This document shows positions 7,331 through 16,320 of a stretch of DNA of 52,207 nucleotides, one piece after another. How positions within the stretch are numbered: position 1 is the first letter of the stretch; each line of letters begins with the position of its first letter. The position numbers and the translations under genes are program-made. The DNA comes from Muribaculaceae bacterium (lineage in GTDB: Bacteria > Bacteroidota > Bacteroidia > Bacteroidales > Muribaculaceae): the NCBI GenBank assembly GCA_022509205.1, contig JAFLTR010000011.1, positions 1 through 52,207 on the forward strand, given 5' to 3'. A model generated the notes under the pieces. The model saw nothing but the letters and a program-made list of their open reading frames with translations, had not been told where the DNA came from and searched no databases.

Positions 7331-8722
7331 TCAGATTGATTTCAGATAATCGTAAATGGAGGATACATGGTCGACGAAATCCACGGTTTCACGACCCCGG
7401 AAATAACCATGCTTCACCACGGGATCGTTGTAGTATTCTGGTCTTGATTTCATCAAAGCCGCCACTCCGACATTTCCGACCCATTTTTGTGGGTCGAGTC
7501 CCGTCTTCTCAGCCAGAGCCATGGCATCATAGATATGACCGAGTCCCGAATTATATGCGGCCACAATAAATTTCAATCTTTCCTCCGGATCCTCCACTTT
7601 ACCGGCGAATGCGGCATCAAGCTTTGCAAGAATTCTTGCCGCCGCAAGGATATTATAGTCGGGATTGCCGAGTGAGGAGGAATCAATACCCACGGCATTT
7701 GCAGTGGCCGGCATCACCTGCATCAGACCGTAAGCCCCGAAACGTGATTCCACGGATGGGTTGAATCTTGATTCGCAGTAGGCTATTGCGGCCAGCAATT
7801 CCCAATCATATCGGGATGTAGGAGCATGCTTTTTGAAGAGAGCGTCATAATTTGAGACAGCGGCTCCTTTATGTAGGTTAAGTTTCTTGAAATATGAGAG
7901 ATTCACATCAAAGTCTTCCGTGAGGGCCCTGTCGTAGTAACGTTTATAAATCTCTTTAACGAACTCGGGGGAGTGTGTGCGGTTTTCCCACCTGTCGATT
8001 TTTGCTGCAAGACTGTCGAGATGCAAGCCGACAGCCCAGGCTGCCGCCTGATCGGAACTTAGATTGAGGGAAAAATCGAGATCCGGGAAGGCATCCCTGT
8101 ATAAGTTCGCAGTCTGGGAATCCACCACGGTGTATTCAGCTTTCCCTTCCTTCACCATCAGCATGAAATCTTCTATAGCCAGCGTATCGCTTTCTATAGG
8201 AATTATATTGATTCCTCCTCCCAGTTCATCGTTAAGATTGACCAGGCGATAATGAAATCTGGAATCCTTTTCAACCATGACATCTTTCCCGATAAGATCC
8301 GTGACATCATTTAAAGCTTGCGCTCCTTTCTTCTGGACAAGCACTTGTCTTGAAATCTCTTTATGCCCGCAATGTAGAACCTCGGAATTATATTCGGCGA
8401 TGGAGGGCACCGGGTAAGCAGCAAGGTGAGCTTCGCCCGATTTCAAAGCTCCTATAAGTTCCTGAATATTGTTTAAGGTCTTAATTTCCAAAATCATCCC
8501 CTCATCTTCGGCAAACCGGCGGACATTCTCATAGTCTACCCCCATAATTTCACCTCGATAGTTGAAATAGGAAGTAGGGCCATATAACGTCACAACTTTT
8601 AGCGTGTCGATGTTGTTACCATGGTCGTTGCCGTTGCCATTGCCATTGCAACGGGTAAATACCGGGAACAGCGACAAGGCAATAACTATATAAAAGAGAT
8701 GTCGATAAAAACGTCTAATCAT
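7331..8722 (-). CDS. mltF: Membrane-bound lytic murein transglycosylase F-like protein
   Basis: 463 residues combining a periplasmic solute-binding-type (SBP_bac_3) domain at about 35-280 with a C-terminal lytic transglycosylase (SLT) domain at about 300-463, the MltF architecture. In the SLT domain the catalytic Glu is E317 (AYCESRFNPS), followed by GAYGLMQVMPATA and AAYNSGLGH. Such enzymes cleave peptidoglycan glycan strands to 1,6-anhydro-muropeptides. The N-terminus is a lipoprotein-like signal with a loose lipobox (FTRC) and then an unusual Asn-Gly repeat. The ATG directly follows the recQ stop with no gap, so the two are translated from one message. Confidence 0.93.
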   Translation of the reverse strand: MIRRFYRHLFYIVIALSLFPVFTRCNGNGNGNDHGNNIDTLKVVTLYGPTSYFNYRGEIMGVDYENVRRFAEDEGMILEIKTLNNIQELIGALKSGEAHLAAYPVPSIAEYNSEVLHCGHKEISRQVLVQKKGAQALNDVTDLIGKDVMVEKDSRFHYRLVNLNDELGGGINIIPIESDTLAIEDFMLMVKEGKAEYTVVDSQTANLYRDAFPDLDFSLNLSSDQAAAWAVGLHLDSLAAKIDRWENRTHSPEFVKEIYKRYYDRALTEDFDVNLSYFKKLNLHKGAAVSNYDALFKKHAPTSRYDWELLAAIAYCESRFNPSVESRFGAYGLMQVMPATANAVGIDSSSLGNPDYNILAAARILAKLDAAFAGKVEDPEERLKFIVAAYNSGLGHIYDAMALAEKTGLDPQKWVGNVGVAALMKSRPEYYNDPVVKHGYFRGRETVDFVDHVSSIYDYLKSI

Positions 8723-10648
8723 TTATTCGTTGTAGAAATAAAGATTATTTCGCAGTTCTACGAAACCCTCTTGGCAAAGATACGAAAGATTTTTGGCAAT
8801 AAGAGATTCATTTGCACCACAATTCAACTGAATGGATAAAAATCTTACTCCCTCGGGATGTTGTCGGAGGAAAGCAATGATATCATTAATAGATGTTTCC
8901 TCTTTTTTTCTATCATCATGCTTAGATTTTTTTCTCTCCCGACAAACGTCGCACTTACCACAATCACGGGCGTCATTTTCTCCAAAATACCGGAGCATTC
9001 TCACCACCCGGCAGGAAGCGTCGTTGTGGGAATAATCAATCACAGCCTCGACTCTATTCTGCATTATAGCCTTACGTTCCTCGTAAACAGTGGTCGGTAT
9101 AATAAGTGATGACGTTTCCTCCCGGGCTGTAGGGAGATAAATAAGAGGAAGACCTGTGCGTGGCACAAAATGAATGATTTTCATTCTGTCTAATTCCAGG
9201 AGAGCGTCATATACATCTGAATTAGTCATTTTCAGATGGGTTGCAATCTCAGATTCCCGGATATATACGAAATCTGAGAAAAGTCCCGTGTAAAGCCTCA
9301 ATGACATGGAAAGGACATCTTCTGTGGTGCGCCGGGAAAATTTCACATCATACAACTCTTCCCGCTGACAAAGAATCTTCATTCTTGACCTTTTTTCGGC
9401 ATCCTCAATGAAGTGCATATATCCCGACTGTCCAAGGAGCCGCAATGATGAACGACATTCTTTCTCCTGTTTCTCAAACAAAGAACAAAACCGGTTGATG
9501 TCAAACTCTTTTACCATTTCATAACCTTCTCCTATCGACAGGTGAAGATTATTGCAGATCTGTTCGTAGGTGGTCTTGACAGTCTTACGTTCGGGAAAGG
9601 CCTCTGTGATCCTGCGATGCAAAACCCCCTTGTCTGACTTAGCTGTCAGGAGAACGGCAAAAGAAGGCATACCGTCACGGCCGGCCCTTCCTGCTTCCTG
9701 ATAATATTCCTCAAGTGAGGGCGGAATGTCATAGTGGATCACAACTCTTACATCCGGTTTGTCGATTCCCATACCAAAAGCGTTCGTGGCAACCATTACC
9801 CTCACATTTCCCTGCATCCAGAGATTCTGACGCTCCTCTTTGATCTGATTGTCGAGTCCTGCATGGTAATATGTGGCCGAAATACCGGTGCTATCAAGGT
9901 AGTCGGCTATCTCTTTCGTGCGTTTGCGACTCCTGACATATACGATGGAGCTTCCGGATGTGCGAGAAAGGATATGGAAGATATCATGGATCTTCGTGTC
10001 GGATCTCCTCACCAGATAACTTATATTGTCACGTGTAAAACTCTTTTTGAAAAGATTTCGGCCATTGAAATCCAGTTGCTTCATTATATCCTCAGTTACC
10101 ATCGGTGTTGCAGTGGCAGTGAGAGCGAGTATCGGAATATCAGGTTTTATCTTTCTGAGTTTACGGATATTTAGGTAAGAGGGTCGAAAATCATAACCCC
10201 ATTGGGAGATACAGTGAGCCTCGTCGACAGTGATAAGGTTGACTTTGAGATTCGTCAGTTCCAGAAGGAATCGTTCATTCTGCAGTTTTTCGGGAGATAT
10301 ATATAGGAAACGTGCTTTACCGTTTACGATAAGTTCCCAGGCAATCCGGTTTTCTCGGGTTGTCATCCCTGAATGGAGATATGCAGCCTTTATGCGATGT
10401 CTGCGTAGATTGTCCACCTGGTCTTTCATCAGGGAAATCAGAGGAGTGACCACAACAGTAAGCCCTGAATCGAAGCAAAGGGATGGCACCTGGAAAGTTA
10501 TGGATTTTCCTCCCCCGGTCGGCATAAGTCCAAGCGTGTCTTTCCCCTGCAACACCGAGCGGATTATCTCTTCCTGAAGAGGTCGGAATGAATCATATCC
10601 CCAATATTTTTTAAGGACAGCATGGATATCAGGGTCCTGAATAGCCAT
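8723..10648 (-). CDS. recQ: ATP-dependent DNA helicase RecQ
   Basis: 641 residues. Motif I (PTGGGKS, 43-49), motif II DEAH (142-145) with the aromatic-rich loop CISQWGYDFRP, motif V MGIDKPDVR and motif VI YYQEAGRAGRDG show an SF2 3'-5' helicase. The RecQ zinc site is present (C near RVVRMLRYFGE then CGKCDVC), with a winged helix before and after. No HRDC domain is obvious at the C-terminus. RecQ acts in recombination repair and feeds RecJ, whose gene lies 17 bases upstream in the same operon. Confidence 0.96.
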   Translation of the reverse strand: MAIQDPDIHAVLKKYWGYDSFRPLQEEIIRSVLQGKDTLGLMPTGGGKSITFQVPSLCFDSGLTVVVTPLISLMKDQVDNLRRHRIKAAYLHSGMTTRENRIAWELIVNGKARFLYISPEKLQNERFLLELTNLKVNLITVDEAHCISQWGYDFRPSYLNIRKLRKIKPDIPILALTATATPMVTEDIMKQLDFNGRNLFKKSFTRDNISYLVRRSDTKIHDIFHILSRTSGSSIVYVRSRKRTKEIADYLDSTGISATYYHAGLDNQIKEERQNLWMQGNVRVMVATNAFGMGIDKPDVRVVIHYDIPPSLEEYYQEAGRAGRDGMPSFAVLLTAKSDKGVLHRRITEAFPERKTVKTTYEQICNNLHLSIGEGYEMVKEFDINRFCSLFEKQEKECRSSLRLLGQSGYMHFIEDAEKRSRMKILCQREELYDVKFSRRTTEDVLSMSLRLYTGLFSDFVYIRESEIATHLKMTNSDVYDALLELDRMKIIHFVPRTGLPLIYLPTAREETSSLIIPTTVYEERKAIMQNRVEAVIDYSHNDASCRVVRMLRYFGENDARDCGKCDVCRERKKSKHDDRKKEETSINDIIAFLRQHPEGVRFLSIQLNCGANESLIAKNLSYLCQEGFVELRNNLYFYNE

Positions 10649-10665
10649 ATTACGAGAAAAGGGCT

Positions 10666-12402
10666 CTAAGATTGTTGTGAGGGGCGGATATCGCGTATCA
10701 TCAGCTGTATGGAATCGTTGCCGTCAAGATGGCGAGTGAGCTGGATAGTGTAGCAGATATCGATAGGCTTGTGGGAATGGATATGCTCGAAATAGGGAGC
10801 CATATTGAATGCGATAGCATTTAGTACCCGGCTTGTGCTGTTGTCTTCCAGTTCCAGTTTTATATGTTCGAGATTTTTACCTACAAGACGGCTGGTGCCG
10901 AAATCGAAGACATTCTTTGTGCAGAACACCGGATTCTGATTGCCCGGACCCACGGGATTGAATTTCTTCAGGAAAGATATGAGGGTAGGAGTGATGTCGG
11001 CAAATTCTATAATTGCATCAATCTCCGTCATCGGCTGCAACTGATTGGGCTTTATATTTTTTGCCACATATTCTTCAAACCTTTTTCTGAATTCCGGGAT
11101 GTTTTCTTCCTTGAGCGACAATCCCACAGCATAAGGATGTCCACCGAAATTCTGGAGGAGGTCTCTCATGGAATTAATGGCGGAATAGATGTCAAACCCC
11201 TGAACGGAACGGGAAGAACCCGTGGCCAAACCATTGGAACAGGTAAGCACTACAGCGGGTCTGTAATAGAGTTCAGTGAGACGCGAGGCCACTATACCGA
11301 TGATGCCTTTATGCCAGTCTTTGTTGTAGATGACGATTGATTTCTTTCCCTGGACGATATTGACGTTTTTGGATATGATATCGTTGGCTTCCTCGGTAAT
11401 TTTCTTGTCAAGTTCCTTTCGGTCCCTATTGTATTGATCGATATCTTTTCCTTTCTCGTATGCTTCATGAAGGTCGCGGCAAACGAGAAGGTCTACTGCC
11501 TCGACACCGCTTTGCATTCTTCCGGAGGCATTGATTCGGGGACCGATCTTGAAAATGACGTCGCTGATGGTGATATCCTTATTGGTGAGCTTGCAGAGGC
11601 GGATTATGCTTCGTAGTCCAAGATTCGGGTTTGAATTAAGCCGTTTAAGACCATGATATGCCATCACTCGGTTTTCCCCGGTTATGGGGACAATATCAGC
11701 GGCAATGCTTACGGCTACCAGGTCGAGCAAAGATTCCAGTTCGTTGTGGTTTGAAAGCCCGTTGCTCTGTGCGAAGGCCTGCATGAATTTAAACCCGACT
11801 CCACATCCTGAAAGGTGTTTCTCCGGGTAATTTGAGCCCGGCATCTTAGGATTGAGGATAGCTACGGCATCGGGCAAAACCTCGTCGGGCATGTGATGGT
11901 CGCAGATAATGAAATCTATACCCTTTTCCTTGGCATAGGCGATCTCATTGATTGCCTTGATGCCGCAGTCGAGCACAATAACTAGCTTCACATTATTTTC
12001 GGCAGCGTAGTCGATACTTTTCATCGAAATTCCGTAGCCTTCCTCATATCGGGTGGGGATATAATATTCGATGTTGCTGTAATAGTTCTGCAGGTACTTA
12101 TATACGAGCGCCACAGCCGTTGTGCCGTCAACGTCATAATCGCCATATACCATTATTCTCTCCTTGGCGCCCATAGCTTTGTTGAGACGGTTAACGGCCT
12201 TATCCATGTCGGACATAAGGAAGGGGTCGTGAAGGTCGGAGATAGAGGGGGCAAAGAAGGATGCTGCCTCTTGCGGAGTTTCAACCCCTCTGCGGATAAG
12301 AAGTTCGGCCACAGTAGGATCGTCGCCACACTGAGACAGCATGGTCTGCGCTTTCTCCTTCTGTTGCGGAGTGAGGGGTTGATAATTCAATTTCACGGTC
12401 AT
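10666..12402 (-). CDS. recJ: Single-stranded-DNA-specific exonuclease RecJ
   Basis: 578 residues. The DHH phosphoesterase motifs are clear: YGDYDVDG, VLDCG, CDHHMP and the later SGCGVGFKF; the DHHA1 part (VIYNKDWHKGIIGIVASRL, GFDI, GGHPYAVG) follows, then an OB-like C-terminal domain. RecJ degrades 5' single strands in recombination and mismatch repair. A full promoter with 20-base spacing lies just upstream (12442-12473), so recJ-recQ-mltF(-DUF3332) is likely one operon separate from maf. Confidence 0.96.
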   Translation of the reverse strand: MTVKLNYQPLTPQQKEKAQTMLSQCGDDPTVAELLIRRGVETPQEAASFFAPSISDLHDPFLMSDMDKAVNRLNKAMGAKERIMVYGDYDVDGTTAVALVYKYLQNYYSNIEYYIPTRYEEGYGISMKSIDYAAENNVKLVIVLDCGIKAINEIAYAKEKGIDFIICDHHMPDEVLPDAVAILNPKMPGSNYPEKHLSGCGVGFKFMQAFAQSNGLSNHNELESLLDLVAVSIAADIVPITGENRVMAYHGLKRLNSNPNLGLRSIIRLCKLTNKDITISDVIFKIGPRINASGRMQSGVEAVDLLVCRDLHEAYEKGKDIDQYNRDRKELDKKITEEANDIISKNVNIVQGKKSIVIYNKDWHKGIIGIVASRLTELYYRPAVVLTCSNGLATGSSRSVQGFDIYSAINSMRDLLQNFGGHPYAVGLSLKEENIPEFRKRFEEYVAKNIKPNQLQPMTEIDAIIEFADITPTLISFLKKFNPVGPGNQNPVFCTKNVFDFGTSRLVGKNLEHIKLELEDNSTSRVLNAIAFNMAPYFEHIHSHKPIDICYTIQLTRHLDGNDSIQLMIRDIRPSQQS

Positions 12403-12441
12403 GGCAATTAAATACGGCCCGGGAATATCCCGCTATATCTG

Positions 12442-12473
12442 CAAAAATAATGAAAAATCCCTTTATTGGCAAA
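12442..12473 (-). promoter_or_regulatory. Promoter for the recJ-recQ-mltF operon
   Basis: Minus-strand TTTG (12473-12470), 20 bases, then TATTTTTG (12449-12442), 40 bases upstream of the recJ ATG. The -33 box lies within the loop of the terminator that ends the maf message. Confidence 0.65.
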
Positions 12474-12487
12474 TGCAGACAAAGGGA
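12458..12487 (-). terminator. Terminator after maf
   Basis: TCCCTTT/AAAGGGA stem on the minus strand, long loop, followed by a run of five T (12457-12453). It starts four bases after the maf stop. Confidence 0.55.
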
Positions 12488-12490
12488 AAT

Positions 12491-13072
12491 TCAGAAAGCT
12501 TTTAGTTCCTGATAGAGGCGATGGACGGGCAAACCCATGACGTTGTAGAAACTGCCTTCGATTTTGGCTACTGCCACGGCTCCGATCCATTCCTGGATGC
12601 CGTAGGCTCCGGCTTTATCGTAGGGAGAGTAGTTGTCGACATAATAACGGATCTCTTCATCTGTGAGGGGAGCAAAAGTCACCAGTGACTCTGAGGAGAA
12701 AGATCTCCGTTTCTCTTTGGTGGCAATTGTCACACCGGTAGTGACCTTATGGGTCTTACCGGAAAGGAATCTTAGCATATCGAAAGCTCCTTCTTCTCCA
12801 TGGGGCTTGCCGAGAATTTTTCCATCGCAGATCACGACCGTATCAGCCGTAATTATTAATTCCTCTTCGGAGATACGTTTCAGGAAGGCATCAGCTTTTT
12901 TATTTGAGATATATTCCGACACCTCTTCGGGCCTGAGGTCGGCAGGATAGCTTTCATCGATTCCGTCGATTGTGACAACAGTAAAAGGCAACCTCAACAT
13001 TCCAAGGATTTCTCTGCGTCGCGGAGATTTGCTGGCAAGTAGTATTTTATAGTCTTTAGAGAGATTTAGCAT
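12491..13072 (-). CDS. maf: Maf-like nucleoside triphosphate pyrophosphatase
   Basis: The ATG at 13072 gives 193 residues and places the family N-terminal motif correctly (KILLASKSPRRREIL at residues 8-22). Further marks are the ITADTVV strand with catalytic Asp, GKPHGEEGAFDML, SGKTHKV and PYDKAGAYGIQEW near the end. Maf proteins hydrolyse dTTP/UTP or modified pyrimidine nucleotides to monophosphates, cleaning the nucleotide pool. The start overlaps the upstream DUF2520 gene by 17 bases, so the pair is cotranscribed. Confidence 0.93.
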   Translation of the reverse strand: MLNLSKDYKILLASKSPRRREILGMLRLPFTVVTIDGIDESYPADLRPEEVSEYISNKKADAFLKRISEEELIITADTVVICDGKILGKPHGEEGAFDMLRFLSGKTHKVTTGVTIATKEKRRSFSSESLVTFAPLTDEEIRYYVDNYSPYDKAGAYGIQEWIGAVAVAKIEGSFYNVMGLPVHRLYQELKAF

Positions 13073-13763
13073 GGGATATGTATTTAGAGATGATGGAATA
13101 GATTTCTTGAAGTTCGGGATATTGCTCAAGCATTTGAAGATGCTTTTCCATTACCTTTGAGTCGCCCCTTACGGCCGGTCCCGTCTGGGCCGTTTTCGGG
13201 GAGATTCTTTCAAGCTTTCCGACTGTCTGTTTAAGCAGAGGGAAGAGGGTGGAGAAATCAAGACCGTAGTCTCTTATAATCTCTTCAGCTATGCCTGCCA
13301 TTGCATTGGTGAAATTACAGGCGAAGACGGCAGCCAGGTGCAATTTCTTTCTTTCCTCCGAACCGGCTTTCCTGACATTGTCGGAAATGAGCAAGGCTAA
13401 TTCTTTAAGCCGTGAATTTGAAAAGTCATCTGAGGCCTCTATGAAAATCGGCAAGCCGGAATAGTCCATTTCGCAATCTTTAGTAAAGGTCTGAAGGGGG
13501 TAGAACACTCCGGAATGTTTGAATCTATCCTTCAGGACATCGAGGGGTACCGATCCGGCCGTGTGGGCCACCACAGCTTCCGTCTGCGGGATTTTTTCAG
13601 CCACTTGGGTAATGGCATTATCTGCAACAGCGATAATTATTATTTCGGATTCTGGCGGAAGTTCTTCAATCTTATGGGGGTTGACCAGACCTACCTTAAC
13701 CTTTCCTTTCAGAGCCTTGAAAAGATGAGTGGCGACGTTTCCTCGTCCTATAATCGAAATCAT
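13056..13763 (-). CDS. Rossmann-like/DUF2520 protein (P5C reductase-like)
   Basis: 235 residues. The N-terminus MISIIGRGNVATHL is a GxGxxA-type NAD(P)-binding turn, and AVADNAITQVAE and VVAHTAGSVPLDVL continue the Rossmann fold; the second half (GVFYPLQTFTK, LHLAAVFACNFTNAM, KLERISPKTAQTGPAVRGD) is the helical DUF2520 domain. The family looks like an NAD(P)-dependent reductase related to pyrroline-5-carboxylate reductase, but its substrate is unknown. It is 89 bases after the ATP-grasp-like gene and overlaps maf. Confidence 0.88.
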   Translation of the reverse strand: MISIIGRGNVATHLFKALKGKVKVGLVNPHKIEELPPESEIIIIAVADNAITQVAEKIPQTEAVVAHTAGSVPLDVLKDRFKHSGVFYPLQTFTKDCEMDYSGLPIFIEASDDFSNSRLKELALLISDNVRKAGSEERKKLHLAAVFACNFTNAMAGIAEEIIRDYGLDFSTLFPLLKQTVGKLERISPKTAQTGPAVRGDSKVMEKHLQMLEQYPELQEIYSIISKYISHAKSL

Positions 13764-13852
13764 CTGATTTTAATTTGGCATTATATTATGGGATAATTTG
13801 CATAAGTCCCCAAAATTCAACTTCACCGTGTTTGAAAAGGGACCGGATCAGT

Positions 13853-14902
13853 TTAAAGATGGGTCTTTTTGAGCGTATTCAAGTTATATTGCGTACGTTG
13901 CAGAAAGAGGGGAAAATCAGGGATACCGACAAGTCCCATAGTCATTCTTAGATTGATCTCCACGCAAGGATTTATATTCCCCTCTCTGTCTGCGAGCATG
14001 TCGATGCCCAGAGGTCCCTCATAGGTGGGAGATATAAGACGGCTAATTATATCGGCTTGTCGAGCGACGATTGAATTATTGAAATCCGGCACCTTGGTCA
14101 TTATCATTTTCAGTAAATTATCTTGTGAGTCCACCACATTCTCATGATACTTTCCTCTTGAAGAAGCCTTGAAAACAGAATAACCCATAAATTTCACTTC
14201 AGAATTTTCTACCCACCATTCCGTGGCGAAATCGAAGGCCTTGTCCCAAGCCGGTTCCGCAATAAGGCTTCCCTGTTTCTTTATAACTCCATGGCACCAT
14301 TCCAACAGACCTTTTCTTGCGATGTGGCGCGATGAAATGATTCCTCTGCCTGATGAACTCCATGGGGCTTTGAAGAATGACGCAGGAAATCTTTCAAGGA
14401 ATAAGGGAATCTCCTCCTCGTGGAAGATCTCGCGAGGCAATAATCTTGGAGACTCCCCGGATTCTTCGGCCATCAAAATTTTAAAATCAATTGATAAACG
14501 CCTATGCGAAAGGCGCCGGATTTCATCGATAAAACTGAGGTCGGGAAGCAGATCTTTATTAATCCCTGCATCAAGGAGAAAATTCCTGATATAATGATCC
14601 CAACCCCATGGAATTACGCGGAAAATATCATTTCCGATATGTTTAAGTTTCTCGGGATGAATAATAGACAATTTCTTTGCCCGACAAATTTCGATAAAAG
14701 GGGATGAGTCAAACCCGGAAGGAGAAAAGTCGGCCGGAAGAAGAATAAAATCGCTGTTGCCGGCATATATAGCAGGCAACAGCGCAAGATCTCTTTTAAG
14801 TTTACTGACTTCGGCCGGAGGAGTGTATGCATTGTTGCCTACAGCCAGGGCCAGGTCGTGTTCCGGATTAAAAACGAAAAGCGTTTTTTTGGGAAAGTCC
14901 AT
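13853..14902 (-). CDS. ATP-grasp-like protein of unknown function
   Basis: 349 residues from the ATG at 14902 (a TTG start at 14938 would overlap rpoZ). The N-terminal half begins with LFVFNPEHDLALAVGN and YTPPAEV, which I recognise only as conserved in Bacteroidales hypotheticals. The second half has the traits of an ATP-grasp ligase: FFKAPWSSSGRGI (nucleotide-binding lysine and glycine-rich loop), EPAWDKAFDFATEW, GPLGIDML and the metal-binding CVEINLRMTMG. ATP-grasp enzymes join a carboxylate to an amine or thiol through an acyl-phosphate. No substrate is evident. It sits between rpoZ and DUF2520/maf in a housekeeping operon. Confidence 0.75.
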   Translation of the reverse strand: MDFPKKTLFVFNPEHDLALAVGNNAYTPPAEVSKLKRDLALLPAIYAGNSDFILLPADFSPSGFDSSPFIEICRAKKLSIIHPEKLKHIGNDIFRVIPWGWDHYIRNFLLDAGINKDLLPDLSFIDEIRRLSHRRLSIDFKILMAEESGESPRLLPREIFHEEEIPLFLERFPASFFKAPWSSSGRGIISSRHIARKGLLEWCHGVIKKQGSLIAEPAWDKAFDFATEWWVENSEVKFMGYSVFKASSRGKYHENVVDSQDNLLKMIMTKVPDFNNSIVARQADIISRLISPTYEGPLGIDMLADREGNINPCVEINLRMTMGLVGIPDFPLFLQRTQYNLNTLKKTHL

Positions 14903-14934
14903 CTCTATGAGACTACGACAAACGTGTGTCTCTG

Positions 14935-15270
14935 TCAATCGCCTAAACGGTCTTTTTCTTTTGCGGGATTCGCAAAGTAGAGTTTATGCTCAAGGTATTC
15001 CTGAGTGGCGATAAGAGTAGGTTTCGGCAACTTTTCGTAGAATTTTGATATTTCTATCTGTTCTCTGTTTTCCGAAACTTCCTCAAGGTTGTCGGAAGAG
15101 GCGAATTCCTGGAGCTTTTTTTCAAGCTCTTTTTTCATTTCTACAGCAATCTGGTTTGCACGTTTGCCGATAATGCACACTGTTTCATAGACATTTCCGG
15201 TCTGTTCGGCCATTTCGATCATATCCCTTGTGACAGTGTTGAGGGGAGCGTTAGTCTTCTTGTAATCCAC
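14935..15270 (-). CDS. rpoZ: DNA-directed RNA polymerase omega subunit (Rpb6-type)
   Basis: 111 residues, GTG start. The core GNVYETVCIIGKRANQIAVE is the RpoZ/Rpb6 helix that clamps the beta' C-terminus, and the remainder (ENREQIEISKFYEKLPKPTL, KLYFANPAKEK) is the extended form found in Bacteroidetes. Omega helps assemble and stabilise RNA polymerase. It lies 57 bases after bamD, a pairing that is common in this phylum. Confidence 0.93.
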   Translation of the reverse strand: MDYKKTNAPLNTVTRDMIEMAEQTGNVYETVCIIGKRANQIAVEMKKELEKKLQEFASSDNLEEVSENREQIEISKFYEKLPKPTLIATQEYLEHKLYFANPAKEKDRLGD

Positions 15271-15327
15271 GGTTATATGGTTGTTGTTAAAGTTTTTAAA
15301 GTTATAATGTTTAGATAGCTATGAGAA

Positions 15328-16128
15328 TTATTCAGCGGCGTGTCGGCGAGCAATTTCATAAATATTGTCGGCCTCTTTCCGGTTTTTGGTGTTGGGATAG
15401 TTGTTGGTGTAAGAGAAATATTCATCCACCACATCCCTGTATCTGTCAGCCTTTTTCTCATCTACGCTCAGTCTTGCCTGCTGATATTTCGATTTTAGAA
15501 TAAGGAGTTCGAAATCTTCGCGATATTTGGAGATGGGGAAATCCTTCAGGGCATTTTGAGCTGTTATGATAGCTGCGTTATAATTGTTGCCCATGAAATT
15601 TCCGAGGTTATAATAAAGCTGCGCGTTCTGCAATTCCTTGAGTGTAAGCTTGTCTCTCATCTCGTTGATGGCATTCTGTGCGATAGATACCCGGTCGCTG
15701 TCGGGATAATAGTCTATAAAGCCCTGCAGTTCCTCTATGGCTTTCTTAGTAGGGGTCTGATCAAGTTGGGGATCAGGGGAGTCGAGATAGTAGCCGTAGC
15801 CGGAATAGAAACGAGCAAGTTCTGTGAATTTCCCACGTGGATAGCGTGAGTAGTAAGTTCTGAAATAAAGGCTTGAATTCAGATAATCTTTATTTTCGAA
15901 ATTAGCCATTGCAAGCAAGAACAAAGCTTCCTCACCGTTGGCTGTGCCTCGCAAAGGGGTGTAGATTGTTTCGAGCACCGTGGCAGCCTGAGTGAATCGC
16001 CGGTCGTCGAAAGCTCGTTTTGCGAAATCGTATTTATAGTCTACATCCCTGCTTTTCAGAACCTTGTTGTATTCCCCACAAGAACAGAGGATAAAAAACA
16101 AAGAGAGGTATATGAGGAACTTATACAT
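15328..16128 (-). CDS. bamD: Outer membrane protein assembly factor BamD
   Basis: 266 residues with a lipoprotein signal ending in LCSC (Cys17 or nearby) and GEYNKVLKSRD after it, then about five TPR-like helical repeats (KRAFDDRRFTQAATVLE, ALFLLAMANFENKDY, ARFYSGYGYYLDSPDP, AIEELQGFIDYYPDS, QARLSVDEKKADRYRDV). BamD is the essential lipoprotein partner of BamA in inserting outer membrane beta-barrels. A -7 box lies 22 bases upstream of the ATG. The first gene of the bamD-rpoZ-ATP-grasp-DUF2520-maf run. Confidence 0.95.
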   Translation of the reverse strand: MYKFLIYLSLFFILCSCGEYNKVLKSRDVDYKYDFAKRAFDDRRFTQAATVLETIYTPLRGTANGEEALFLLAMANFENKDYLNSSLYFRTYYSRYPRGKFTELARFYSGYGYYLDSPDPQLDQTPTKKAIEELQGFIDYYPDSDRVSIAQNAINEMRDKLTLKELQNAQLYYNLGNFMGNNYNAAIITAQNALKDFPISKYREDFELLILKSKYQQARLSVDEKKADRYRDVVDEYFSYTNNYPNTKNRKEADNIYEIARRHAAE

Positions 16129-16150
16129 TCGAAATAGTCTATTTGGGGTG

Positions 16151-16158
16151 CAAAGTTA
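16151..16158 (-). promoter_or_regulatory. -7 box for bamD
   Basis: TAACTTTG on the minus strand, 22 bases from the bamD ATG; only a weak ATTG lies about 20 bases further upstream. The 192-base region 16129-16320 is shared with the divergent PASTA gene, which has a TAATTTTG at 16309-16316 oddly close to its own ATG. Confidence 0.5.
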
Positions 16159-16320
16159 ATTAAAAAATAGGGAATACGCAATTTGAAAATGTGAAAGTTG
16201 CGGTTTAGAATTCAGGAGTGGAGACAGAGAAAACAAATACATAGAGTAGCCGGTTACGACTAAAAGGAAAAAATATGGTATATTTCTCTCTGATTGTGGA
16301 AAAATCGCTAATTTTGGGAT

